A stretch of 33,424 nucleotides of DNA, taken from NCBI GenBank assembly GCA_023264615.1, contig JAHFLU010000004.1, forward strand, positions 1-33,424. The letters are read 5' to 3'. The notes below the pieces were generated by a model, which did not search any database, had not been told where the DNA came from, and saw only the letters and a program-made list of their open reading frames with translations. Source of the stretch: a bacterium (GTDB lineage: Bacteria > Patescibacteriota > Minisyncoccia > Phycocordibacterales > VMGT01). Both the position numbers and the translations under genes were made by a program. The stretch's first letter is position 1. Every line of letters begins with the position of its first letter. Shown here piece by piece: positions 1 to 7,629 of the stretch.

Positions 1-1
1 T

Positions 2-1189
2 TCCGTCTACCTCGTTGACCGTACTATTCCGATGCTTCCGCATATACTCTCAAACGACCTCTGCAGTTTGAATCCAAACGAAGATAAACGCTCGTTTTCT
101 GCAATCTTCACGCTCGACCACGATGGTACTGTGAAAGACCGCTGGTTCGGCAAAACCCTCATGCATTCAAATAAGCGCTTCACCTATGAAGAAGCACAGA
201 AAACTATTGAAACAAGGGAAGGGGTATTTGCCCGAGAGCTTGGAATACTGAACGCGCTTGCAAAAAAGATAAAAGCTCGGCGGCATGCGCATGGGGCGAT
301 TGATTTCGAAGAAGATGAAGTGCAGTTTACGCTTGATCCGCATGGAAAGCCAACCGGGATCAAACGCAAGGAGCGCCTCGATGCCCATAAGCTCGTCGAA
401 GAATTTATGCTGCTCGCAAACAGAGAAGTCGCCGAGAGCATTGACCGCCTCGAGAAGCAGGAAAAAAAGAAACGCTTGTTCATCTACCGTATTCATGACG
501 TGCCAAATGCAGAAAAAATAGAAGAGCTCGGGATTTTTTTGCGCGCAATCGGCCATGAGCTCACAATCAATAAAGGACGTGTCTCATCAAAAGACTTGAA
601 TGCCTTGTTTAAACAAATTGAAGGTGAAGCAACAGAAGCCCTCGTTAAAACAGCAGCCTTGCGTGCCATGTCGAAAGCAATATATTCCACAAAAAACATT
701 GGGCACTTTGGCCTCGCATTCAAATACTATACGCACTTTACCTCCCCTATTCGTCGCTATCCTGACGTCATGGTGCATCGACTTTTGCAGAAATATGTAC
801 TGCATCAGAACGTGCACGAATCGGAGTTAAAAAAATATCATGCGCTTGCAGCCTCATCAACCCAGCAGGAAATTTCCGCAACGGAAGCAGAGCGTGCTTC
901 GATCAAACTCAAGCAGGTCGAATATATGGCCGAACATATCGGAGAGACATTTGATGCAATTATTTCAGGCGTAACAGAGTGGGGCATCTATGTTGAAGAA
1001 AAAAATACAAAGGCAGAAGGCATGATCCATATAAGCACCCTCGGCAACGAATACTTCGAGCTTGATCAGAAAAATTACCGGCTCATCGGGGTCAACACCA
1101 AAAAAACATTCAATCTCGGGGACAAACTGCAGATACGGCTCATCCGTGCAGATATTGACGCACGAATGCTTGATTTCGCTTTAGCATAA
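2..1189 (+). CDS. rnr: Ribonuclease R / RNase II family exoribonuclease, 5'-truncated by window edge
   Basis: A 3'-5' exoribonuclease that degrades structured RNA processively in the cytoplasm. The reading frame is open from base 2, so the N-terminal cold-shock domains and the first RNB aspartates lie outside the window; the ATG at 32 is internal. The frame begins inside the RNB catalytic domain (SVYLVDRTIPMLP, followed by LSNDLCSLNPN), both hallmarks of the family. The conserved block HFTSPIRRYPDVMVHRLL closes the RNB domain, and an S1 RNA-binding domain fills roughly the last 85 residues (DAIISGVTEWGIYVEE, then GMIHIS). The protein ends directly after S1, without the basic lysine-rich tail of E. 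coli RNase R. It converges on the unknown gene downstream, with a shared terminator between them. Family assignment is firm; RNase R is preferred over RNase II from the motif spelling. Confidence 0.93.
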   Translation, partial: SVYLVDRTIPMLPHILSNDLCSLNPNEDKRSFSAIFTLDHDGTVKDRWFGKTLMHSNKRFTYEEAQKTIETREGVFARELGILNALAKKIKARRHAHGAIDFEEDEVQFTLDPHGKPTGIKRKERLDAHKLVEEFMLLANREVAESIDRLEKQEKKKRLFIYRIHDVPNAEKIEELGIFLRAIGHELTINKGRVSSKDLNALFKQIEGEATEALVKTAALRAMSKAIYSTKNIGHFGLAFKYYTHFTSPIRRYPDVMVHRLLQKYVLHQNVHESELKKYHALAASSTQQEISATEAERASIKLKQVEYMAEHIGETFDAIISGVTEWGIYVEEKNTKAEGMIHISTLGNEYFELDQKNYRLIGVNTKKTFNLGDKLQIRLIRADIDARMLDFALA

Positions 1190-1193
1190 AAAG

Positions 1194-1224
1194 AAAAGGC
1201 TGCAACAGAGTGTTGCAGCCTTTT
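1194..1224. terminator. Bidirectional intrinsic terminator between rnr and the 302-aa gene
   Basis: A perfect 13-bp stem (1194-1206 with 1212-1224) and a 5-nt loop. It is flanked by A's on the left arm and T's on the right arm, so it reads as a terminator on both strands. It sits exactly between two convergent genes. Confidence 0.85.
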
Positions 1225-1232
1225 CGCGTGGA

Positions 1233-2141
1233 CTATGTCATTTTGTGTGCAGCAATAATCTTATTGATCTTTGCAAGCCGATGCCACCCTTCGAGCATAC
1301 CGCGTGCTCCCCATTCGCCACCGAGGTTGATGACGTCTGGAATGTTTTTCTGTGGTAGTTTTGGTAAAACTTCACGCGGAATAGGGTCCGTGTATGGATC
1401 AAGTTCCCTCTGATACAGTATGTCCGAACGCCGTGCATAGTAATCATGCACACTCAATAAACGTATCCAATAACTTCGGAGAACTTCATCGAGAAGCATC
1501 TTCTCTTCTTTTGTTGGCCCGGAAACAACCTCAACAATATGTTCTGGACGAAGTACTATTGTACTGCTGTTTTTAACCCGCAACTGCTGCGGCGCTCCTT
1601 GGGCAAAAAAAGAAAAATAGAGATCGAGCTCGCCAGACGGGATCGCCGCAACCACAACTCCATACGTACCGTATTCAAATTGCCCGCGGATGCCATGTAT
1701 TGTTGCCGCAATCCAATCGCCATCAGATATACCGCTGTAATACGGGTGTCCCTTTGCAAGTGCAGCAACAATACTATTCCCCATACTCATCTCTATTCCA
1801 TCGCTCTTGCCACCCACGTAGGAACCATGCAGCAAGCCTACCCGTACCAAAACATAGGTGAGATCAGAATTTGAGTGCCGTTCAAATGTGCGCACACAAC
1901 GCATGAAACTCGGAAGAACCGCGGCATACCCCTCGTACACCTTTGGGGTAAACACCGTTTGACCCAACGCATTCCGCTCTGGCAAAGCGAATGTTTGGAC
2001 AGGAGCATTGTAAAAATCGAGAATCCCCTTTATACCGAGCCTCTCCTCGAGCGCCGCAAATTCTTCAATGAGCTGCGCCGGACTTCCAAGTCGGGAAATG
2101 ATTTTTTCAATCGCCTTTTCCTTATCACTATTTTTCTGCAT
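1233..2141 (-). CDS. Unknown soluble protein, 302 aa
   Basis: I do not recognise a family. The ATG at 2141 is chosen over an upstream in-frame start at 2207 because a GGGAG Shine-Dalgarno lies 8 nt before it. The product has no signal peptide or membrane segment. It starts with a charged helical stretch (about residues 1-35), followed by a mixed alpha/beta body with glycine-rich turns (LLHGSYVGG about 110-120; IHGIRGQFEYGTYG about 145-160), and ends in a basic helical tail. Two aromatic/acidic clusters (YYARRSD and YTDPIPREVLPKLP) lie near the C-terminus. It is a single-gene unit, convergent with rnr and downstream of smc. A perfect TTGACA at 2221-2226 with a weak -10 17 bp away could be its promoter. 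It belongs to the group of accessory genes here that carry a strong Shine-Dalgarno. The ORF is reliable; the function is unknown. Confidence 0.8.
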   Translation of the reverse strand: MQKNSDKEKAIEKIISRLGSPAQLIEEFAALEERLGIKGILDFYNAPVQTFALPERNALGQTVFTPKVYEGYAAVLPSFMRCVRTFERHSNSDLTYVLVRVGLLHGSYVGGKSDGIEMSMGNSIVAALAKGHPYYSGISDGDWIAATIHGIRGQFEYGTYGVVVAAIPSGELDLYFSFFAQGAPQQLRVKNSSTIVLRPEHIVEVVSGPTKEEKMLLDEVLRSYWIRLLSVHDYYARRSDILYQRELDPYTDPIPREVLPKLPQKNIPDVINLGGEWGARGMLEGWHRLAKINKIIAAHKMT

Positions 2142-2149
2142 CAGACAAT

Positions 2150-2154
2150 CTCCC
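2150..2154 (-). promoter_or_regulatory. Shine-Dalgarno GGGAG deciding the start at 2141
   Basis: GGGAG on the minus strand with an 8-nt spacer to ATG 2141. It argues against the longer reading from 2207, which would put the Shine-Dalgarno inside the coding region. Confidence 0.7.
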
Positions 2155-2179
2155 TTCGATTGAACACCGTTTGTTCTAT

Positions 2180-2210
2180 AAAAAACTATCCATGCATACA
2201 AAAGCATGGA
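2180..2210 (-). terminator. Probable smc terminator
   Basis: A 7-bp stem (2189-2195 with 2204-2210) and 8-nt loop, followed on the minus strand by a run of six T's (2180-2185) after a 3-nt gap. It lies just past the smc stop. The stem is short, so termination may be partial. Confidence 0.5.
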
Positions 2211-2232
2211 ATCAACTTTTTGTCAATCAATC

Positions 2233-4521
2233 CTATTTCGCCACGAGTACCGCTTCGTCAAGTCGAACAGAGAGCAGCTGTGAGACGCCGTCCCCACCCA
2301 TGGTCACACCGTAGAGAATCCCCGCACGACTCATAGTCTCGCGGTTGTGGGTAATGAGGATAAGCTGCGAATGTTTCGCGAGATTTTCGATCATATCGCC
2401 ATACTTGCGCGAATTTGCCTCGTCGAGTGCCGCATCCGTTTCGTCAAGAATGAGAAACGGGGGAGGATTCACCTGCGAGATCGCAAATATGAGCGCGATC
2501 GAAGTAAGCGCACGTTCACCTCCTGAAAGCATGTCGAGATTACTGATGCGTTTCCGCGGCAAACTCACATCGATTGCCATTCCCTCGGCACCTTCTTCAT
2601 CCCCCTCTGGTGCATAAGAATCATCAACACCCTCCTCTTCTCCTCTCAAAACAACCTGCAAGCGGCGACGTTTTTTTTCACGCACTATCGAGAGCAGCGC
2701 TGTCCCGCCACCAAACATAAGCGAGAAGTAATTCTGAAATTCACGATTGATCTTCAGAACCCCAGCTTTAAATTCCTGATCAAGCCGCGTATCGAGATCC
2801 TTGATAAGCTCCCGGAGAGCATCGGCCGACCCACGCAAATCTTGCAATTCATGCGCGAGAAATTTGTCACGCTGTTCCACCTCGTCAAATTCGCGTTTCA
2901 CTTCGATACCCGTGCCCGTGCCCATCTCTTCGAGCCGCATCCGCATCCGCTCAATCGTGCGCCTGCGTTCATGCTGCTTGTCGCGACCTTCAGTAATAAT
3001 CTCTTCGTCCGAAAGTACTCTCTCGTCCCCTTGAACAGTCACGTTCGCGTAATTGCCTATTTCTCTCCCCACAACCGCTGCCGCTTCACCGAGATTCTGC
3101 TTGAATTCTTTTTCGTCCCGCTCACACTGCTCTTCCTCCAAGTGCAGTTGCATGAGTTCTGTATGCAAAACTTGTTGCTGCCGCATAAGCTCAAACATCT
3201 CCCGTTCCGCTTCGCGTCCCGCTTCTTTTTCCCGCTCCATATCTTCACGCATCATTTTGTATTCATGTTCAAGGGCTTTTCCTTCCTTTTCAAGGTCTAA
3301 TATCTTTTCTTCTATATTCTTTTTTTCTTCGACATATTTGTCATATTCTTTCGTCTCAAGAATAATCGAGGGCTCGTCCACTTCTGATTCACGTTCGATA
3401 AATTTCTCCATCATTCCCCGTATCCGCGTAATTGCCGCCCGTATGCCCTCGAGAGTTTCTCGAGCGGAAGCATGTTCTATTTCTGTATCCAAATGCTTAA
3501 CAAACTCTTCCACCTTAGAAAAGGTAACTATCCGATGTTTATGTGCGTCGCTACGCTCCTCTGCAAGCTTGCTATGCTCTTGCCATGCGGCGATCATGCC
3601 CTCAACCCTTCCAAGCTCCCGCGCCGCCGCAGAGCGCTCATTACGCGCAGCCTGCATCCGCTCTTCGAGCGATACCACTGCATGCGAGCGAACGTCCGCT
3701 TTCGCTGAAACGGCAAGTTCTTTTTTTAAAACCACAAGCTTTTCTTCAACTTCTTTCTTTTTCTGTTCCGGCCCCTCTTTGCCGCACGCAATATGTTCTT
3801 TCAATGAAGCAATATACACTGATTCGCGCTTAAAATAGAGAAGGCAGATGTCGCGCAGATCCGAGCGCATACCCTCTGCCTTTTGCAATTTTTCAACCTG
3901 TTTTTTTAAAAAGGTGATATGTGGAGCAATCTCGCGACGAAGCGACTCAACCGATCGCATATTTTCCTCGGTCTTTTCAAGTTTCTTCTCACTCTCCTGC
4001 TTTTTGAATTGATACACCTTGAGACCAAGTGCTTCCTCAATCATCACCCGGCGTTCTTTGATCGTGGCATTCAAAATCCTGTCCGCCTCACCTTGGGAAA
4101 TGATGTGGTGGCCAGACGCGCCGATATGCGCATGTGCAACGAGTTCCATGATGTCGCGCAGACGAACGCGAGAGCCATTGATAAAATATTCATTCGTGCC
4201 ATCGCGATGCACGATACGCTCGATCACGACTTCGTTGAAATCGATGTTGAGCATGCGATCGGCATTATCGAGCGAAATCTTAACGCTCGCGCGGTTTGAT
4301 TTTACCGTTATCTGCGTACCGCTGAAAATAAGGTCTTCGCCACGCTTGCCGCGGAGCGATTTCATCGACTGTTCTCCAAGCACAAAGCGGAAAGACTCCG
4401 CAACGTTTGATTTACCGGAACCGTTCGGACCAACAATCGCCGTAATCGCCGCACTAAATTCAAGCGCTGTTTTTTTCGCAAAAGATTTAAATCCTGATAT
4501 TTCAATAGAAAGTAGCTGCAT
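2233..4521 (-). CDS. smc: SMC-family chromosome-segregation ATPase, short and apparently hinge-less (762 aa)
   Basis: A DNA-binding ABC-type ATPase that organises and segregates chromosomes. Numbering below runs from the GTG at 4524, one codon upstream of the chosen ATG. Seen: N-terminal head with Walker A GPNGSGKSN (32-40), Q-loop Gln52 and the ISQGEAD block near 142-148; coiled coil about 165-575; C-terminal head with signature LSGGERAL (666-673), Walker B LILDE (691-695), D-loop ALDE and switch His726. Canonical bacterial SMC is about 1150-1200 aa with a globular hinge of roughly 150 aa. Here there is no hinge-like glycine-rich segment. The coil midpoint has only a short proline-containing turn (about 376-394), and no CxxC hook as in Rad50 is present (cysteines at 227, 247 and 467 are isolated). 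A highly acidic insert (about 629-648) sits in the C-terminal head. The gene lies downstream of rnc on the same strand, with two + strand genes between. Confidence 0.9.
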   Translation of the reverse strand: MQLLSIEISGFKSFAKKTALEFSAAITAIVGPNGSGKSNVAESFRFVLGEQSMKSLRGKRGEDLIFSGTQITVKSNRASVKISLDNADRMLNIDFNEVVIERIVHRDGTNEYFINGSRVRLRDIMELVAHAHIGASGHHIISQGEADRILNATIKERRVMIEEALGLKVYQFKKQESEKKLEKTEENMRSVESLRREIAPHITFLKKQVEKLQKAEGMRSDLRDICLLYFKRESVYIASLKEHIACGKEGPEQKKKEVEEKLVVLKKELAVSAKADVRSHAVVSLEERMQAARNERSAAARELGRVEGMIAAWQEHSKLAEERSDAHKHRIVTFSKVEEFVKHLDTEIEHASARETLEGIRAAITRIRGMMEKFIERESEVDEPSIILETKEYDKYVEEKKNIEEKILDLEKEGKALEHEYKMMREDMEREKEAGREAEREMFELMRQQQVLHTELMQLHLEEEQCERDEKEFKQNLGEAAAVVGREIGNYANVTVQGDERVLSDEEIITEGRDKQHERRRTIERMRMRLEEMGTGTGIEVKREFDEVEQRDKFLAHELQDLRGSADALRELIKDLDTRLDQEFKAGVLKINREFQNYFSLMFGGGTALLSIVREKKRRRLQVVLRGEEEGVDDSYAPEGDEEGAEGMAIDVSLPRKRISNLDMLSGGERALTSIALIFAISQVNPPPFLILDETDAALDEANSRKYGDMIENLAKHSQLILITHNRETMSRAGILYGVTMGGDGVSQLLSVRLDEAVLVAK

Positions 4522-4529
4522 CACTTTCC

Positions 4530-4535
4530 ATTGTA
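4530..4535 (-). promoter_or_regulatory. -10 element of smc (TACAAT), near-leaderless
   Basis: TACAAT ends 8 nt before ATG 4521, so transcription would start within a few bases of the start codon. No clear -35 and no proper Shine-Dalgarno (only GGAAAG close to the ATG). Confidence 0.45.
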
Positions 4536-4629
4536 ATATTTACGAGCCTTGAATGCACGGGAAAATATCTCAAAAGCAATAGCAGTGCAGGTGTATTCTT
4601 GATATATTTGGAGTACCTACCATACCACT

Positions 4630-5478
4630 ATGGGATTTAAAGATACAATCGAAGACTTGGGGCGAAAGATGATCGGCCAGGGAGATGAAGTCCGGTTCAA
4701 AAATGACGTACTTGAATACGAAAGAACACATCGCTTAGGTCACGATGAGGCAGAGAGAAATGTTCTCTTTGATCGCATGAGGAATGTTGAGCTTGAACTT
4801 TCTTCAAATGGCATTATCAGTTCTGACTCAAAAGACTTTGATCTGCTGCAAGCTGCACTCAACGAAGTTTTTGGATCGAAAAACCAAGAGCAATATTCGA
4901 AAGATGCCGCTGACCCGGCAATCTTTCGGTCAATTGCTGTTCCGCCATCAACGCTTCCAGAAGTAAATCGCGTACGAGGATACTATGCAAGCAATTTTGG
5001 CGGAAAAACACCCCCGTTTGCTGTGACAAAAGATTCTGCAGACAACATGAAAATGATACAAGCGCTTATGACAAGGTTCGAAACGGATCCGAGGATCGCA
5101 GGTGCGGGCTCTATAGAAAGCACGTTAGCTCTACATTCCGATTTAGGTGCTGATTTGGGGAAAATCTTTGAGGCCAAAAAAGCAGTGGAGCGGCACGAAC
5201 GTCTTTTCGGCAAAGATCTTGCGTTTGAACAAACTATGGCAAATTTCAAGAAAACCGCACAAAATTCCCTCACAGAAATGGTATGGAAGGCTCCTGTTGA
5301 TTACATTACAACTATGGCAAAAAAGGGTTTATTCATGAAAAGTGCGAGTGGTCTTCTCGGTTCACTCATGAAAGAGACGGCGCGGTTTAGTGGGCGCGAG
5401 GCAGTCGCAGGAACAAAGCTTTTTGGTAGCTCACTCAAGGCACTCGGATCACTCGTTAAAAATAAAATGATACGATAA
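4630..5478 (+). CDS. Unknown 282-aa protein, first of a two-gene unit
   Basis: No family recognised. The protein contains no cysteine and one tryptophan, and is largely helical with charged segments (about 1-80). A middle region (about 95-170) is richer in Pro, Gly and Asn. The C-terminal third is Gly/Ala/Ser/Leu/Lys-rich and amphipathic (from ASGLLGSLMKETARF to SSLKALGSLVKNKMIR). No signal peptide or clear membrane span. The start is the first ATG of the frame; there is no well-placed Shine-Dalgarno (a GGAG lies 16 nt upstream, too far). TATATT at 4603-4608 may be the -10. It is divergent from smc and is followed 2 nt later by a second unknown gene, so the two are probably co-transcribed and co-function. 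The pair interrupts the otherwise co-directional rnc-smc order. Confidence 0.78.
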   Translation: MGFKDTIEDLGRKMIGQGDEVRFKNDVLEYERTHRLGHDEAERNVLFDRMRNVELELSSNGIISSDSKDFDLLQAALNEVFGSKNQEQYSKDAADPAIFRSIAVPPSTLPEVNRVRGYYASNFGGKTPPFAVTKDSADNMKMIQALMTRFETDPRIAGAGSIESTLALHSDLGADLGKIFEAKKAVERHERLFGKDLAFEQTMANFKKTAQNSLTEMVWKAPVDYITTMAKKGLFMKSASGLLGSLMKETARFSGREAVAGTKLFGSSLKALGSLVKNKMIR

Positions 5479-5480
5479 TT

Positions 5481-5900
5481 ATGACAGACAACGTACAAGA
5501 AATAGTGAAAATGATCGACACATCTTTCCTCTCAGATGGAGATAAAGAGACGCTCCGGGAAGAATTCAAAAAAAGTGGAACAAGTGATACATTTTGGACC
5601 GCTTTTCATGCTGCTTTTGAGAACGATTTTAAAAAAAGAGGTGCCGTTTTCGGAGAGGCAGTCGATACTTTCGAAAGTACGTATCACCTGCTCGAAAAAG
5701 CATACGCAGAAAAGCGACAGCACCTTGAGGAAAAACTTGAAAACGATATCGGGAAAATTGACCCTATAAACACAGCCGGGAAGGAGAGTATCTTTTCCGC
5801 CTACTATCTTGAAATCGACAATGCCCAGAATCAATTTCAAAATGACGCAAAAGAATTATACGCAGAAACCGCAACCACGATGGTGAAAAAAGTGGGCTAA
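5481..5900 (+). CDS. Unknown 139-aa helical protein, second of the two-gene unit
   Basis: No family recognised. The protein is acidic, cysteine-free and almost entirely predicted helical, with long Glu/Lys-rich stretches in the middle (about 65-95, around LEKAYAEKRQHLEEKLEND) that could form a coiled coil. No signal peptide and no membrane segment. Only 2 nt separate the upstream stop from this ATG, so translation is probably coupled; there is no independent Shine-Dalgarno. It ends 9 nt before the convergent rnc stop with no hairpin between. A role as a partner of the 282-aa protein is inferred only from the arrangement. Confidence 0.75.
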   Translation: MTDNVQEIVKMIDTSFLSDGDKETLREEFKKSGTSDTFWTAFHAAFENDFKKRGAVFGEAVDTFESTYHLLEKAYAEKRQHLEEKLENDIGKIDPINTAGKESIFSAYYLEIDNAQNQFQNDAKELYAETATTMVKKVG

Positions 5901-5909
5901 ATACAAACG

Positions 5910-6602
5910 TTAATTCCACCCCTTCTCTTCGAGTCCTCGCCGTGCGGCTTCTTGTTCAGCTTCTTGTTTCGAGCGCCCCTTGCCTTCCGCCACTGTTTCG
6001 CTGCCGAGTAAAACAGCAACCGTAAAAAATTTGTCGTGGTCGGGGCCAGACTCTTTCACTGTCTTATACGTCGGCGTCACGCTTGCAATATCCTGCGCTT
6101 TTTCTTGAAATAAACTTTTTGAGTCCTGCCAGAGACCTTTCTCAACAATCTCTTCACGAAGCGGAAAAAGATTCTTTTCAATAAAATGCTCCGCCATATC
6201 ATAGCCCTGATCAAGATAGATCGCCCCAATGACGGCTTCGAATGTATTTGCAAGGATGTACTGGCGGGCACGGCCAGTATCTTTTGCTTCTCCGCGAGAG
6301 AGTAATAAGTAATCATCCATGTGCAGGTTACTCGCGACACCAGATATCGTATTCGTATTTACGAGAGCAGAGCGAAATGATGTCAATTCCCCTTCTGTTT
6401 TATCCGGATAAATACTATAGAGATACTTTGTCACAACAAGCTCGAGGACAGCATCGCCCAAAAACTCAAGACGTTCGTTGTGTCCGAGTATTCCGCTCTT
6501 ATTTTCATTAATATATGAACGGTGCGTAAAAGCCTGCCGCAACAGCGCTTTGTTTTTGAAAACAACACCGTTCTGTTCTTCAAACGTAGAAAAATCAGCC
6601 AT
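5910..6602 (-). CDS. rnc: Ribonuclease III
   Basis: A double-strand-specific endoribonuclease that matures rRNA precursors and cleaves structured mRNAs, acting as a dimer with Mg2+. Seen: the RNase III signature NERLEFLGDAVLE (about 42-54 from the chosen start, with catalytic-site Glu46 and Asp50), the second acidic cluster in NTFEAVIGAIYLD, and a C-terminal dsRNA-binding domain (about 155-228) ending in KGRSKQEAEQEAARRGLEEKG. The length of 230 aa is normal. ATG 6602 is chosen because family members start with a short leader before the catalytic helix; a TTG at 6635 would add 11 residues. It follows the NusB/Nudix gene (70-nt gap) and is probably co-transcribed with it from the rpmF promoter. 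Confidence 0.95.
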   Translation of the reverse strand: MADFSTFEEQNGVVFKNKALLRQAFTHRSYINENKSGILGHNERLEFLGDAVLELVVTKYLYSIYPDKTEGELTSFRSALVNTNTISGVASNLHMDDYLLLSRGEAKDTGRARQYILANTFEAVIGAIYLDQGYDMAEHFIEKNLFPLREEIVEKGLWQDSKSLFQEKAQDIASVTPTYKTVKESGPDHDKFFTVAVLLGSETVAEGKGRSKQEAEQEAARRGLEEKGWN

Positions 6603-6672
6603 AGGGCCACTGATTTCCAAGTTTGCAATTACCAATCAGCAAACAATTGAGCATTGCAAAATCGAAAATAAA

Positions 6673-7578
6673 CTATTTTTTATCCAATAATATGTTAACT
6701 GCCTTTGTTACAAGCGGCAATATATCGTCGTAAAAATTCAGGTCAACAATTTCAGAGAGCTTGAACCAACGTGCATCGTCGAGACCTCCTCCTTCCTCAA
6801 GCTTCAAATCCTCATGCTTCGCTTTTGCGAGAAAATACGTGACATTTTTTCGTTTCTTCCCAACTTCAGGATCATTTGCGATATATTCATTCTCACCAAG
6901 TTTTTCTTGTATGTCGATATCGACACCAATTTCTTCCTTGATCTTGCGAATCGTCCCAGGCAAGGGATCTTCACCCGGAATCATACGCCCCTTAGAGAGC
7001 GTCCAGTGGCCGAATATATCATGTACCAACGCAACATAGATATCCTCGCCATCGCGTGCATATACAACCGCTCCGCCGAGCTGCTCAAGCGGCATTTTCT
7101 CGTACGGCACGTCTTTGAACTTGTTCTTTTTGCGCTTCGAAACTTCTTCCTTCCCCGGCTCCCCGATCTCTTTATAAATCGCACCGAGTACGCCGTTGAT
7201 AAACTTGCCGCTATTCTCGCCGCCATAGGTCTTTGCAAGCTCAATCGCTTCGTTGATCGCGACTTTCGCCGGCACTTCCTTGCGGTCAGCAAACAAAAGC
7301 TCGTAGAGACCAAGCCGCAATACATTGCGATCCACAACAGAGATCTTCTCGATCGGCCAATCCGGCGCAGCCTCGACAATCACTTTGTCGAGCTGCTCGC
7401 ACCGCCCCATGACACTTTTCATCAGGTCTTCCACAAAAGCCGCATCTTTCAGTCCCGGAGCAAACTCTTCGATATTATGTGCAAGAATCTCCGAAGGATC
7501 ATCCGTCTTCATACCACGGAAGTCCCACTCGAAAAGCGCTTGCAGTACTATTGATCGTGAGAGGTGCCTATTTGCCAT
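6673..7578 (-). CDS. nusB: NusB antitermination factor fused to a Nudix hydrolase domain
   Basis: Residues 1 to about 140 form a complete NusB domain, which binds boxA RNA with S10 in rRNA antitermination (SRSIVLQALFEWDF at the start; VVDRNVLRLGLYELLF and KVAINEAIELAKTYGGENSGKFINGVLGAIY later). A lysine-rich linker (about 143-160) leads to a Nudix domain (about 165-301). The Nudix box starts at Gly197 and runs to Val219 (G-x5-E-x7-R-K-I-K-E-E-x-G-V). The first Glu of the usual R-E-U-x-E-E core is Lys212, while Glu215 and Glu216 remain, so metal binding may be altered. Nudix enzymes usually cleave nucleoside diphosphate linkages; the substrate here is unknown. The reading frame is continuous, so the fusion is not a sequencing artefact of two abutting genes unless a frameshift hides a stop. 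It sits between rpmF and rnc. Confidence 0.9.
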   Translation of the reverse strand: MANRHLSRSIVLQALFEWDFRGMKTDDPSEILAHNIEEFAPGLKDAAFVEDLMKSVMGRCEQLDKVIVEAAPDWPIEKISVVDRNVLRLGLYELLFADRKEVPAKVAINEAIELAKTYGGENSGKFINGVLGAIYKEIGEPGKEEVSKRKKNKFKDVPYEKMPLEQLGGAVVYARDGEDIYVALVHDIFGHWTLSKGRMIPGEDPLPGTIRKIKEEIGVDIDIQEKLGENEYIANDPEVGKKRKNVTYFLAKAKHEDLKLEEGGGLDDARWFKLSEIVDLNFYDDILPLVTKAVNILLDKK

Positions 7579-7629
7579 ATATACGTTAAAGATCTGAACA
7601 AAAAAGAGCTCGGGGGCGGAGACAAAATC

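Noticed and set aside
2-1189. Possible broken RNase R lacking its catalytic aspartates
   Set aside because: The frame is open to the first bases of the window, so the missing part is cut off by the window edge, not deleted.
3053-3838. 261-codon open frame antisense to smc
   Set aside because: Serine/arginine-rich product created by reading the coiled-coil Glu/Lys codons backwards; no start signal.
6814-7554. 246-codon open frame antisense to the NusB/Nudix gene
   Set aside because: Shadow of a well-supported gene; no Shine-Dalgarno or family similarity.
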